A program made the translations under genes and the position numbers. A stretch of DNA of 48,179 nt from contig JALQUC010000041.1 in NCBI GenBank assembly GCA_023268615.1, positions 1-48,179 on the forward strand. Direction: 5' to 3'. The stretch's first letter is position 1, and each line of letters opens with the position of its first letter. A model generated the notes under the pieces. It was not told the origin of the DNA. It made no database searches and saw only the letters and a program-made list of their open reading frames with translations. This DNA is from Candidatus Altimarinota bacterium (GTDB taxonomy: Bacteria; Patescibacteriota; Gracilibacteria; BD1-5; JAGOOR01). Positions 31,883-44,203 of this stretch are shown here, piece after piece.

Positions 31883-31889
31883 TATTATA
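31883..31889. promoter_or_regulatory. Overlapping divergent -10 elements (obg / NUDIX)
   Basis: The near-palindrome CTATTATAG (31882-31890) provides TATTAT on the plus strand for the NUDIX gene (leader about 9 nt) and TATAAT on the minus strand for obg (leader about 30 nt). The two promoters therefore share the same DNA and should compete for polymerase. Confidence 0.45.
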
Positions 31890-31903
31890 GGGATATTTTT
31901 ATT

Positions 31904-32392
31904 ATGTCGACAGAATTTACTCCTGATACAATCGAAACTGCTACTGTGGCCATTTTTCCCCCAGATATGCGAAGAGTGATAGTTATTGTGAATGAGAAAA
32001 TGGGCATGATATTGCCGCCAGGATGAGGCAGGGAAGAATGGGATATAGATATATTGGCAACAGCAATAAGAGAAGTGAAAGAAGAAATCTGACTCAATCT
32101 CCGAGAAATACCAGGTAATTTTCTTGATTCCTCTTGAAGCAATGTAGAAGACCCCGTAGTTATCCACCAAGAAAATTTCATTTTTCCTCATAATCAAAAA
32201 AGAGCCCTCAATTCTCTCTATTTTTTCCGGCTTGCAGAAAATCTAGACGAATCTCAAATGATTGCAGAACTACAGTGAATGAATTATACAAAATCACAGA
32301 TATCTCAAAAATCTATCCGAATCTGAGAGAGAGAATATGTCATCCTCGACCCAACAACAAAAGAACTTATTCTCGGAGTTATGCAGAATTAG
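31904..32392 (+). CDS. NUDIX hydrolase
   Basis: 162 residues. The NUDIX box GREEWDIDILATAIREVKEEIGLN (residues about 41-64, Gx5Ex7REUxEExGU form) is intact, with the preceding PPGGGR in which one glycine is TGA. These enzymes hydrolyse nucleoside diphosphates linked to another moiety, using Mg2+. The substrate cannot be told. The 3' end overlaps the convergent UbiB-like gene by 14 bases. The last 40 residues follow a TGA-Gly. Confidence 0.88.
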
Positions 32393-33596
32393 CTTTGGTG
32401 TATTCTACGAATTTTTCAATAAGAGGTCTCACATCTTCCATGAGTTTTGTTTCAGGATTGCAGGTACGAGCCATACCATCGAGATACATAAAGCTCTTGA
32501 TAATGGGGTACATTCATCGTTCAAAAGTATATCCAGCATGGACAGCCATCTTGATAGATGCCATCATCTGTTGCGTGAGGGATATTTCTCGCAGTGTTTT
32601 CTTTGAAAAATCAGTATAGAGTGAGATAAAATTCTTCTCATATACTACAAAATTCTTCTTATTTTCTTCTCTATTCTGGGCCATGAGTATGAGTGAAGAG
32701 GCAGCTTCGGGTATCCTATCGTGCGTGAGATTATCAAAAAATCGTGTGAGACCATGACGGAGATTGGGTGAGGCAAATCAGATAGAGCCATTATCGAGGA
32801 GGTATATTTTATCGTCCTGGAAAAAAATATTGCCACTGTGGATATCCTCGTGAAAATACCCGTCATAGAGCATGCAGAAAACATGCTGAAAAAAGAAATC
32901 AATCAATACAGGATAGGGAAGTGTATGATTTTCGAGAAGTTCTCGGAATGATTTTCCTGTGAGCCGTTCTGAGACGAGTATTTTTTCACTAGAGAGTTCT
33001 GGCATGAATTCTGGAAATGAGAGATGGTGGGATACAGTATTTGAGATAAATTCTGCATTTTTATCGAGTGTTTTCTGGAGTATCTCGACTCCTCGTATCT
33101 CATTTCTCAGATCGAGCTCTGAGAGTGTCATTCTCTCCAGATCTTCGAGCGTACCGACAGGGTCTGCTACTCGTGCGAGCTTTGGGTAGAAAAATATCAT
33201 GAATTTGAAATATTTTTTCAGACGCGTGACATCGGTGATAAATTTGTGACGAAAATCTGATTTTATCACTTTGATAACGAAATCCCTTCATCAGAGTTTT
33301 GCACCATATACTTTTCCGATGCTTGCTTCTGAAAATGGTGATTCCTCGACTGAATCAAATTGATTCTTGAAGCTTTCTTCGAAAACAAAAGGTGTCGCTG
33401 TTCTGTTGTTTTCAAAATTTTTCTCGTAGAGTTGAGTGAGAATCGTTGCTCTCTCTACATCGATAAAATCAGCTCTGAGAGCATACAGTTGTCCTATTTT
33501 TGTTGCAAGGAGTCACTTTTTTCTGATGCTATCTAGGTCTGGTTTCTTGTTTATGAAAATCTGATATATCAATCAGAGGAAAGAGAAAAATGACAT
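32379..33596 (-). CDS. ABC1/UbiB-family atypical kinase
   Basis: 405 residues. A KxGQ-like N-terminal motif (LATKIGQLYALRADF), ASIGKVYGAKL with the Ala-rich-loop equivalent, the lysine in FVIKVIK, ERLTGKSF, the catalytic loop HEDIHSGNIF (near 249-258) and DNG in place of the usual DFG. UbiB/ADCK proteins are ATPases that assist isoprenoid-quinone and lipid metabolism. No ubiquinone genes are visible. The gene starts 11 bases after a CrtI-type desaturase, so a lipid or isoprenoid context is probable. A short N-terminal hydrophobic segment could contact the membrane. Confidence 0.85.
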
Positions 33597-33607
33597 AATG
33601 ATAGGAA

Positions 33608-35122
<1,515 letters not shown>

Positions 35123-35197
35123 CTAACTCATCTGTGAGATAGTATGAAGACATACTCCAGAGAGCTTCTGTATTTTGCAAGTTTTTTCTCTTGCAAA
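35123..35197. promoter_or_regulatory. Cluster of three inverted repeats in a divergent intergenic region
   Basis: Three hairpin-forming repeats lie in 75 bases between the divergent crtI and HTH genes. CTAACTCA/TGAGATAG (35123-35130, 35135-35142) has one mismatch and a 4-nt loop; GTATG/CATAC (35142-35146, 35151-35155) has loop AAGA; TTTGCAAG/CTTGCAAA (35174-35181, 35190-35197) has a T-rich 8-nt loop. Operators for the adjacent HTH protein, or a structured leader, are both possible. Confidence 0.55.
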
Positions 35198-35244
35198 CAA
35201 AATCATGCTCCTAGAATCATACTCATTATTCTCCATTATTATTT

Positions 35245-35808
35245 ATGGTTTTCACTCTTACTCGAGAAGACGCTTCAAAGATGATAGGCGTCTCTACACG
35301 CACAATCGACAGATATATACAGTCTGGGAAGATTCGTACCAAGAGAGATGGCAAGGTCATCATGCTACACAAAGAAGATGTCACTCAGGTCAAATGATGA
35401 GGTGCTCAGACAGATTATGAAGTCATAGCACCAAAGCCGACACTCGTTGCAAGCACTGGCTATGATCCTCGAGAAGCACAGAATGAAATCCTCCGGACAC
35501 TTGAGAAAATAATTCGAGATAAGGATGCACTTATTCAAGAGCTGACATTCAAGCTCGGAAAGATGGAAGCTGAAATGACCAATACTGTCCCAAGGCTAGA
35601 ACACAAGAAAGCTATGCTCGCTCTCGAAGAAGCTAACTCGAGTCGTCTACATGATCTCGATATGCTCGCTCAGACCAAGAGGGATATTGAGTCAAAATAT
35701 CAGAGAGAAAAGCTCATATCCACTATCCTTATGATAGGGGTTTTTGTTCTCCTATGCGCGTGTGCTTTACTAGTATTCCATTTTTTTAGTATACGAGGTG
35801 TGAGTTAA
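35245..35808 (+). CDS. Membrane-anchored MerR/excisionase-type HTH protein
   Basis: 187 residues. The N-terminal 55 residues form a MerR-like HTH (TREDASKMIGVSTRTIDRYIQSGKIRT), followed by a flexible part, a coiled coil (about 85-150, ILRTLEKIIRDKDALIQELTFKL), and a C-terminal membrane span (about 157-180). A DNA-binding domain tethered to the membrane by a coiled coil suggests a membrane-linked regulator or a DNA/membrane organiser. The hairpin cluster just upstream could be its binding site. It is followed 12 bases later by a polytopic membrane protein. Confidence 0.78.
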
Positions 35809-35820
35809 TTTTTCCCAATT

Positions 35821-36516
35821 ATGTTCGACGGACTTACTAACTCAGCAGATGGACTTTTCATACTCCTCTATGTCATAGCTCTTGTTGTATTTTTCTTGTT
35901 TGGTCCACACAAAGTCTATGAATCACTCTTTTGAGCACTTTTGGGCCTTGGTTTGTATCTTTTTATTCACGAGCTGACTTTTGTTTTCCCCGAAATAACA
36001 CGAACTGTCTTTTTCTGAAACTGGTTAGTGGATAATAGAGGCACACTGCTCTGGCTCGCCAAATGATCTGCCTTGATACTTTTTTTTGTCACGCCAATCA
36101 CTCTCTGACTCAATGTATCCGGTGTGGTTCGCGGAACATTTTGGTTCTTTTTTAAGACAATAGTGCTCTCCGCATTTTTTATCTGTTTTGCGATAGTTCT
36201 ATTTTCTCTTCTCTCCGGTGGTGCTGGAGTCTTCGGTGATGTGACGCTCATGCCGCGCCCTCTCAGCGAATACACATACTTCCAGAACTCACAATTTTTT
36301 GTTTGGCTCAATGGTAAAACAGCAGCAGTGATTTTGTTTTCTTTTTTGCTGGCATTTTATAAGATTATTTTCTCACACTGGATCAGTCGTATGCTTCTCA
36401 TTGGCTGAATCGTCTATGCTAAATCCAACGAGCTATTTGCCAAAAAGAACCTCGACTCAGTAATACCACATGAATCCCATGAGGAAGATCATGGACATGG
36501 AGATGAGCACCACTAA
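35821..36516 (+). CDS. Polytopic membrane protein with His-rich tail
   Basis: 231 residues. About five membrane spans (roughly residues 13-35, 38-55, 80-100, 107-135, 160-182), then a cytosolic or external tail ending HESHEEDHGHGDEHH, which would bind metals such as Zn or Ni. In-frame TGA-Gly codons at several points. I do not recognise the family; CPR genomes hold many CvpA-like or uncharacterised proteins with this layout. Co-transcribed with the HTH protein and facing a TroA-like protein across 5 bases. Confidence 0.65.
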
Positions 36517-36521
36517 AATCT

Positions 36522-37358
36522 CTAATCGTAGGTATCAAAGGCTGCGACAAAATCGTTCATCATCTTTTCTGAAAATCGTATATATCCCCACCGAGAAGTA
36601 TCATCTTGGAGCTCAGGAGTCAGGTAGACTGTAATATCTGGATATTTTTTACGAATTTTTTTGACCTCTCCTGGATCTTTGCTGTTTGTCGCAAATATAT
36701 AGTTTACACTCTTTTCTTTTATCAGTTCAGGGGCGTCTCTATCGAGGAGAAAAGAGTTTATATTGTCGTAATTCTTCACTCTGTAATTTACTATGCCAAT
36801 TCCCTGTAAAAAATTATTCAAATTATCTCCAATAGTGACGAAATGGGTTGGTTTTAATTTTTCTATTCTTGTTTTAAATGAGGCAAGTGTAGTGTTGAGT
36901 AGGTGAATATAGTTTCCCGCATTATCATAATAAAATCACCTCAGAGAAGGATTTACATCAGAAAGCGTATCTCTCACGAGTTCTATTTGGGCACTCAGGG
37001 CCTGTATAGAATGAGTTTTTGTTGTTGATGTATCGGAGGGGATAGTTATGTAGAGTCACTTATAGCTCTGGAGTTCTCGGCCCATATCACTCTCAGAGAT
37101 AGGTTTAGAACTGAGTATGATACTTGATGTATTTAATTCATCTATGTCATTTTTGGAGAGTTTTTCAGATTTGGCGATATATATATTTTCATCGCTGGCT
37201 GTTATCATCTTTGCATGGATACCGAGGAGGGGTTCTCGAGTAAAAATTGTAATATCATTTTGAGTGTTTTCTGGGGGGTTTTCCCTTGAAAAAGTGTATA
37301 CAAAAATGAGAGATAAAATAATCAAAATATTTCCGAAAATAAGTACTTTTTTGTTCAT
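36522..37358 (-). CDS. Possible metal-binding TroA/ZnuA-like protein, membrane-anchored
   Basis: 278 residues. An N-terminal hydrophobic anchor (residues 4-21) without a lipobox, then an extracytoplasmic domain. The pattern VRDTLSDVNPSLRGFYYDNA, a long helix, KPTHFVTIGDNL and VNYIFATNSKDPGEVKKI, ending in strand IRFSEKMMNDF, resembles the second half of ZnuA-type solute-binding proteins. The His ligands of true ZnuA are mostly missing, so metal binding is uncertain. No ABC permease or ATPase is adjacent. The neighbouring His-tailed membrane protein makes a metal link attractive, but this is inference. Confidence 0.45.
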
Positions 37359-37552
37359 AAATTGAGTTTAAAAATATGCAGGAGTATAATTATTTTTCAT
37401 GAAAATACATTTTTTGTTTTTCAGGCTATTGTATTTTAGATAATTATACAATTTATTGTATTTATTAAAATCAATTATTTTTATGTCAATTTTGAAAAAA
37501 TACCTTGCGCAAAGGCAAAGGCATATACCTACAAAATCAAGACCTTTTTTCT

Positions 37553-37580
37553 TTGACTTTAGTTTTTGAAAAACAATAAT
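37553..37580 (+). promoter_or_regulatory. dnaA promoter (apparently leaderless)
   Basis: TTGACT (37553-37558), 16-base spacer, AATAAT (37575-37580). The expected start falls at or next to the dnaA ATG (37587), giving a leaderless message. The surrounding 37359-37586 interval is very AT-rich but holds no DnaA box I can identify with confidence. Confidence 0.5.
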
Positions 37581-37586
37581 GGGTAC

Positions 37587-39011
37587 ATGACACACCTCTC
37601 TGAATTACCACAACTCCAGAATTTTTGTCAACTCCTTATAGGTGCACTGAGAAAGCAAGACTTTCTCACTTATTTTCAGAAGATTAGTCTTGTTGAATGC
37701 CAAGGTGAAACTGTTGTCCTGGGTGTGGTATCAGAATTTATACGAGATAATATGAGTTTCCGATTCTCAGATATTCTCACGAGTACAGCAGTCCAGGTCT
37801 GGCCAGAGGCAAAAAAAGTCGAAATAGTTGTAGATGTGAACATAGAGAACCCCTCGTATACACAAGTGATAGACTGTAGGAAAGTATTTCGCGGTGTCCA
37901 AACACAGAATACAAAAGAAAAGAAAGAACAAACAATTCCTGCGCATCAAGGCAAAGAAGATTTCTCATCACGATTCGATCTCAATCATTTTGTAGTTTGA
38001 CCGAGTAATCAACTCGCTTATTCGGCATGTGATGCTGTCATTCGCAAACCTGGATTGAATTACAACCCTCTTTTCCTCTACTCTGAGGTAGGTCTCGGTA
38101 AGACTCACTTGCTCCAGGGTACGGCTCTCGAGATAAAAAAGAAATATCCTGATAAAAAAGTCGTATACATCACTTCAGACCAATTCGTGTCTGAATATGT
38201 GAATGCTGTGAAGGAGAGAAAAATAGACCAGATGCGTGCTCGATTTCGCACTATTGATGTACTTCTCGTTGATGATATACAATTCCTCGCTGGGAAAAAG
38301 GGCACTCAAGAAGAAATCTATACCCTCTTCAATATCCTCTATGATGCAGGAAAACAGATTATCCTGAGCTCAGACTGTCCTCCAAAAGAACTCACAGAAA
38401 TAGAGCCTCGCCTCGTGAGTCGTTTTGAATGGGGTATCATGGTAGATATTGATACACCTGATTTTGAAACTCGACTTGCGATACTTCAGCAAAAAGCACG
38501 AGAACGAGAATTTATCGTCCCGCAAGAAGTAGCAGAATATATAGCCTACAATCTCGGGAGAAATGTCCGTGAAATAGAGGGCATTCTCAATCAGATGGTC
38601 GCTGAATACGAGCTCGATGGATGTCTCCCAACTATTGATTCTATTAGCTCTCGATTCAATCGACTCTGAATCAAGCATTCAGAAATAGGACGAAAAGATA
38701 ATGGTATCAAAAATATCCTCCGCTCTGTTTCCTATGATGAGGTAATCAATGCTGTAAGTGAGTATTTCGGTGTTGATAGTGATGCACTCTTGGGCAATAG
38801 CCGCTCTCGAGACCTCATGATTCCGAGACAAGTTGCTATGTACCTCCTCAAAAATAAACTCAGATATACTTATGAGAGAATAGGAAATATATTTAACGGG
38901 AGAGAGCACTCTGCTGTTATGTACTCATGCAAAAAACTCGAGCTTCTCCTCAAGAAAGATCAACGCCTCATGAGTGATATATATTCACTCCGCGAAAAAT
39001 TAGGAGTTTAG
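37587..39011 (+). CDS. dnaA: Chromosomal replication initiator DnaA
   Basis: 474 residues with all four domains. Domain I is followed by a short Gln/Lys linker, then AAA+ domain III with Walker A EVGLGKTH (near 166-173) and Walker B LLVDDIQF (near 228-235), and DNA-binding domain IV with MIPRQVAMYL and FNGREHSAVMYS (normally GGRDHSTV). It binds DnaA boxes and opens oriC. The start ATG 37587 is preferred over upstream non-ATG codons and fits the promoter. The Walker A lead residue is Glu where most DnaA have Gly. TGA-Gly codons occur twice (37998, 38667). Convergent with rsmA by a 4-base overlap. Confidence 0.96.
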
Positions 39012-39844
39012 TTTCCTTTTCTCAATCATTCGTGGAGATGAACCCAATTATCCAGAGAGAGTTCTTCAGCACGAATATTTTCAGATAATCATAATTTCTC
39101 AAATAGGAGGCCGAGAACTACTTTATCGTATCCATTTTGCGAGAGGTTGGTTATGAGCTTTTTTCTTTTTTGAGAAAATCCTTTTTTTATAAGAGAGAGT
39201 ATATTATTTGCTTCGTTTCGATCGACTTTGTTAGTGGTAAAACGGAGGCAGGTGGACCAGACTTTTGGCGCAGGGATAAAATTATTCGGACTAATATCAC
39301 ATATTTTCTCTACATGAGAAACGAGCTGGCAGGCGAGAGACAGGACAGAGTGGCTCCCATCTCGTGCGAGTATCCTATCGGCTACTTCCTTTTGCATGGT
39401 AAATATTGCACAATCAGGCACAAGGCTGACATCGTAGAGGAAATGATGGAGAATAGGGGAAGTGATGTAATAGGGGATGTTTCCATAGACATGGTATGAT
39501 GGCAGATATATCTTTGTGACATCTATGAGTACTTCAATTCATGTATTTTGACCGACAGAATCACCCGATTCTACATCCATATGGAGGACATCCTGGTGAT
39601 ATATCTCTAGAGTAGACCCACTGAAACGATTCTCGAGCAGAGGTATCATATCCTGATCGAGTTCTATCAGGTGCAATGTTTTAGGTCTCCGTTTTAGTAT
39701 TTCAGCAGTGAGGTCACCAGGACCTGGTCATACTTCTATTACATGAGTCTCATTGAGAGGAGCATTACCTACTATCATCTCGAGAATTCGTGTATTTTTG
39801 AGAAAATTTTGTCAGAGATGTTTTTTTGCTTTTATACCATTCAT
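39008..39844 (-). CDS. rsmA: 16S rRNA A1518/A1519 dimethyltransferase
   Basis: 278 residues, KsgA family. KKHLGQNFL (7-15) with its invariant glycine encoded by TGA, the SAM loop EVGPGPGDLT (35-44) again with a TGA glycine, and the catalytic NIPYYITSPI. It dimethylates two adenines in helix 45 during 30S maturation. Last gene of the minus-strand cluster; its start overlaps the previous gene by 13 bases. Confidence 0.96.
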
Positions 39845-40479
39845 CAGAGAAAGATTTCTTTTGTGAATGCTTGGACCGATTTTGCCCAATTGCTGACAGA
39901 TTTATTAAAACTACTCATTATACCAGAGAGTTTATCCCATTTTTCGTGGGATTTTTTGAGGTATTCGTAGTTTGATGATTCAATTGCTTTTGAGTGATAG
40001 CGAGCGACTTCTTCTCCAGCGACTTCTTTGTAAGCAGTGATATAGCTCTCAGCCAGAGTAGGACAGCTCGTATAGCTAAATCCTATGAGTTCAGCACTGA
40101 CAGCCCCTGGCCTTTGTTTTTTCTCAATTATTTCCTTGGTTTTTGTGCGAGCCTCTTCACATGCAGACAGAAATCTCCCATAGAATGATTTTTCATCACA
40201 TTCGCCAAAATATCCACGACAATAGACATTTCCAACATCAGTAATCATCTCACCTATTTTCTTTCATTTTGTATCTCGGATACCGAGTATATGTTTTTTT
40301 ATATCTTCATGTATAGGGTTATTGAGGAGACAGAGTTGGTAGGCATATTCGTAATTAAACTGTCCTTCATTGCTCATCTCGAGCTGATTATTTTTTGGAT
40401 TACGCAGATATTCACAATCTTCTGCATATATTCACAGAGAGAATAGGGACAGGAATACGATGATATATTTTATTTTCAT
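39832..40479 (-). CDS. Secreted protein of unknown function
   Basis: 215 residues. Signal peptide KYIIVFLSLFSLGIYA, then a mature protein with Cys pairs (ECDEKSF, SCPTLAES, CEYL, QLCLL) and long helices (ARTKTKEIIEKKQ, WDKLSGIMSSFNKSVSNWAKS). The layout resembles the secreted protein at 11881-12807, without clear alignment. Starts 9 bases inside the preceding small membrane gene (10-base overlap) and overlaps rsmA. No family recognised. Confidence 0.65.
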
Positions 40480-40643
40480 AGAAAGATATCAAAAATACTT
40501 CTGAGGAGGGAGGTTTTTTGTTTTGGGGCTTCTTCTCGTTTTTTCTTGAGTCAAAATGCTCCAGCTATGATAGTACCGAGGACAATACTCGTAATCAGTA
40601 TATCCATTTTCTTGATTTTTTCCTTTGATTTTTTTGGAAACAT
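40470..40643 (-). CDS. Small single-pass membrane protein, 57 residues
   Basis: A short coding gene between hsp20 (4 bases upstream) and the secreted protein (overlap 10 bases). It consists of a Lys-rich start, one membrane span (residues 14-32, LITSIVLGTIIAGAFGL with a TGA-Gly) and a basic tail. Coupled spacing on both sides supports it. Function unknown. Confidence 0.6.
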
Positions 40644-40647
40644 AATT

Positions 40648-41091
40648 TTATTCTTCGATATCTTCTATGTGTTCTACCTTGACCGTGCGAGCATCGACGA
40701 TGAGGTAGGGGATAGTGATGATGAGCATACCCCTCTCAATAGTTGCACGAATGGTATCGAGAGCGAGATTCTCTGGGAGTATGATTGAGCGTGAAAATGC
40801 CCCATAGAAACATTCTTTCACGGGGATTTTGTATGCTTCCGCATAGATATCTGGTTCAGGTCTATTTCATGATATTGTGAGGACATTTCGTGAAATAGTC
40901 ACATCAACATCACTTCTTGGTACGCCTGCGAGAGGCGCTATCACGAGATATCATTCCTGAGTCTCCAGGATATCAACAGCTATCTGTCATACATCTTCGC
41001 CATGAGGCTCTTCGGTAGACTCGATAGGTATATCTCTATCATTGTTGTGACCGAGGTCGTGGTCTTGTGGTTTTTTGAGGAATTCAAACAT
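40648..41091 (-). CDS. Small heat-shock protein (Hsp20/alpha-crystallin)
   Basis: 147 residues. An acidic N-terminal arm is followed by the alpha-crystallin domain (about 40-135): QIAVDILETQEGYLVIAPLAGV, DVDVTISRNVLTISG, FYGAFSRSIILPENL and IERGMLIITIPY. The usual IxI tail motif is replaced by a more acidic end (HIEDIEE). It is an ATP-independent holdase. It is embedded in the prfA-rsmA cluster with no separate heat-shock promoter that I can see. Confidence 0.9.
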
Positions 41092-41116
41092 AGAGAGATT
41101 ATAGTTTTTTTCCGCA

Positions 41117-42199
41117 CTATGCAACATCAGAGCCCGATACTTTTTGGAGTTTTTCAGTCTGTTCATGGGTTGCCAGCATCATCACGATATCATCTATATT
41201 GCCCATCATGATAGATGGGAGATTTGAGAAATTTTCACCAATACGATGATCAGTCACACGATCCTGAGGAAAATTATAAGTACGAATCTTTTCACTTCTA
41301 TCACCAGTTCCGACCTGTGCGAGTCGAGCTGCTCCGAGCTCTTTATTGCGTTTTTCTTCTTCATGAGCGTAGACACGAGATCGGAGTATGCCAAGTGCCT
41401 TTTCTCGATTTTTGAGCTGTGATCGCTCATCCTGACACTCTACGACTATGCCTGTAGGAATGTGCACCATTCGTACAGCTGATTCAGTCTTGTTGACATG
41501 TTGTCCACCAGCACCACCAGCACGACTCACTGATATGTCGAGGTCTTCATCGCGAATTACTACTTCGAGCTCGTCTACTTCGGGCAAAATAGCGACCGTG
41601 ACTGTACTTGTATGAACTCTACCCTTATTTTCTGTTTCTGGGATTCGCTGCACTCGGTGAGTACCTCACTCAAATTTGAATTTTGAATAGGCACCTTCTC
41701 CTATTATTTTCATGACAACTTCACGAAATCCCCCAGCATCACTACGAGATTCTGATAGTATTTCAATTTGGAATTTATGCTTTGCAGCAAAGAGTTTGTA
41801 GCATTCGATGAGTTCTCCTGCAAAGAGTCCAGCCTCATCACCCCCAGCTCCAGCACGCACTTCCACTATGACATTTTTGTGGTCGTTTGGGTCTGGTGGT
41901 ATGAGTGCTATTTTGAGTTTCTCTTCGAGGAGTGGGATTGATTCTTCGAGAGTAGATACTTCCATTTTTGCCATTTCTCTGAGCTCCTCATCTGATTCAT
42001 TTTGGAGGAGTTTTTTTCCTGCTTCGAGGTCATCATTTGCCTTCTGCAGTTCTCTATAGAGTGTCACAATAGCATTGAGGAACTTCTTGCGAATCATAGT
42101 TTCGCGGAGTTTTTTTTGATCACTAAAAATACTCCCTTCAGCTAGGAGAGCTTCTATGGATTTACTTTCTTCAACGAGGTTTGTTAGGTCAAATTTCAT
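41117..42199 (-). CDS. prfA: Peptide chain release factor 1
   Basis: 360 residues. The codon-reading tripeptide is P-E-T (near 187-189, in [13 protein letters not shown]), the RF1-type P-x-T, and the hydrolysis motif is GGQ (near 231-233). It terminates at UAA and UAG, both the only stops used here. RF2, which reads UGA, is expected to be missing in a UGA=Gly organism. A TGA-Gly falls in the FEGGTHRVQR segment where other RF1 have SGGxHRVQ, at a conserved glycine. Starts 13 bases after the kinase gene. Complete. Confidence 0.97.
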
Positions 42200-42212
42200 T
42201 GACCCATACTAT

Positions 42213-42899
42213 TTAATTTTTGGGAAAATCAAACTTACCACGCAAGTAATTGATGACAATATCGACCATTTTTGGTTCTTTTCATTCGCGTATCCATTCA
42301 TTGTTATCAACGACGAGGTCAGCGAATTCCCTGCATGGTTCGACATATTTGTGATACCCAGCCTGTACAAATGTTATATAAAAGAGGATATCGTCGGCCA
42401 TTCCAGGCTCTCCCATGTCGGATCGAGTCTGTCATCGACCCCAGTCACGAATCATACGACGAGCCATACGATTGACTGCCGAGAGCTCGATAAATATGCT
42501 CACATCCGTGAGTTCTCTCAGCCTCGGGTCTGTCAATCCAAAGAGTCCATCGAGAATGAGGAACTCTTTTGGTTGTATTATTTTACCAGACTTTCTCTGA
42601 GATTTTCCAGTAGGGTTATTGCCAAAATCGTATTCTGGAATTTGCACTTCCTGACCATTTTTGAGTGTCTCAATATGTTTGATCAAAAGTGGTATTTCGA
42701 GGGCATCTGGAGTATCAAAATTCTTAAAATATTTACCTTCAAATTCGACATGGAGATTCTTTGGAAAGTCAGCATCAGGATAGTAATACATATCCATCGG
42801 AATTGTTTCTACTCTATCAGCTCCGAGTAACTCGATAATTTTTTCTGCGAGATAGCCTTTTCCAGAACCGCTTCAGCCAATGAGATTAATGAGGTACAT
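42213..42899 (-). CDS. Uridine kinase / phosphoribulokinase-like P-loop kinase
   Basis: 228 residues. Walker A IGGSGSGKG (residues 7-15, one Gly is TGA), substrate segment TIPMDMYYYPDADFPKN, NNPTGKS and the FLILDGLFGL strand match the Udk family. It phosphorylates uridine/cytidine for pyrimidine salvage. Placed after a nucleoside hydrolase, consistent with scavenging. Two TGA-Gly codons join the C-terminus. Confidence 0.85.
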
Positions 42900-42902
42900 A
42901 AT

Positions 42903-43850
42903 TTATAAGAAATTGAGAAAATCCTGAACCATTGATTCCATAAATCGGTCACGATCTACATCAGTGACAACAAATGTATGGGTATTTGGTTGGGCGACAT
43001 TGCGGAGGTCTGTGACAGTCTGTCCACGGGTCAATTCTCATTTTGTTTCCACTCGAACAGGGAGGAATTGCCCTCGAAAGAGATGAGGATAGATGAGCAT
43101 GGCTATGACACTCGCATCATGGACAAGGAATCACTCCATTCCTGCAGTTTCACGAAATGCCATATTGGTCTTGAAAGTATGAAGTGTGAGAGCTTCGAGG
43201 AATTTCGCTTTTTTACCTTTTAAATCAGAGAGAATGGTATTCATCTCATGACGAGTGAAAATGAGCTGACTCGTCACATCGAGCGGGAGGAGAACTGTAT
43301 GATTGGCATTGGTAAATACAGCGTCTGCTGATTCTGGATCATAGGCGATATTGAATTCTGCGACAGGCGTGACATTACCAGGGACCCTGACTGCACCACC
43401 CATCATGATGATACGGGTAGGATGTATATCTTTCTTCAGGAGTCTGGCAATATTTGTGAGTGGTCAGAAGGTCAGTATCTGTGTTTCTGGATGTTTCTTG
43501 ATAACAGTTTCGAGGAGGGCATCACTCGAGAGTGAGATTTTTGGTATTTTTACTTTTGGGAGATATTTACTGGCATTTCAGAGACCGTCTGCTCCATGGA
43601 TATGGCTCGCATCTGGACTCTTGACGATAATATCTGATTTTCCGACTGGTACATCGATGACGCCCAGGAATTCACAGGCACGGAGCGCATTCTGATAGGT
43701 TATTTCTGCTCCTACATTGCCACCTGTAGTCGTGATGGCGAGGATTCGAATTGTTTTCTTTTTGTGGAGTCCGAGAGCCCAGAGAAGGGCAAAGAAATCA
43801 TCAGCACCGGGGTCACAGTCGATAATTACATGAGGTATTTTGATATTCAT
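42903..43850 (-). CDS. Inosine-uridine preferring nucleoside hydrolase
   Basis: 315 residues. The calcium-binding motif DCDPGADD (residues 11-18) is followed by LTFGPLTNIA and MMGGAV, and the C-terminal HDASVIAM holds the catalytic-loop His/Asp. It cleaves the N-glycosidic bond of ribonucleosides into base and ribose. Operon with a uridine kinase (3 bases apart). TGA-Gly at three points. Confidence 0.92.
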
Positions 43851-43942
43851 GTCTTCATGATGCCATATTCTACTCTAAGATGCAAGTAAAAGATATAGAT
43901 GTAGATGTAGAAAATAGAAAGGATTTTATTTCATATTCCGCT

Positions 43943-44203
43943 CTATCTTCTATCCTCTATTCCTACCTTCTTGAAACGGCTTTTTCCATCCGGTAAAATA
44001 GCCATGAAATCCTCTATTGTACGCACAAAAACGGGGTCTTTTGCAAATTCTTCTCCCAAATCCGAGATAGGGTAGAGGGCGCGATACACGATGAGATCCT
44101 GAAGTGTTTCCTTATCCTTGGCGAGGCACACGATTTCATACTCTTTTTCACTATTTTTGTAGTGAGTATAGTGTTCTCCGGCTTGAGGAATTATTCTTGT
44201 CAT
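43943..44203 (-). CDS. DUF1653 protein
   Basis: 86 residues. The DUF1653 pattern is clear: IPQAGEHYTHYKNSEKEYE, DLIVYRALYPISDLG, VRTIEDFMAIL and a PDGKSRFKK end. Function unknown; the domain is often found alone in bacteria. It overlaps tpiA by 13 bases. Followed by a 92-base gap with an AGATATAGATGTAGATGTAG-like short repeat and no gene. Confidence 0.85.
   Translation of the reverse strand: MTRIIPQAGEHYTHYKNSEKEYEIVCLAKDKETLQDLIVYRALYPISDLGEEFAKDPVFVRTIEDFMAILPDGKSRFKKVGIEDRR

Noticed and set aside
37368-37595. 75-residue open frame on the minus strand upstream of dnaA
   Set aside because: Low-complexity AT-rich DNA overlapping the dnaA promoter, no family-like features and no promoter of its own.
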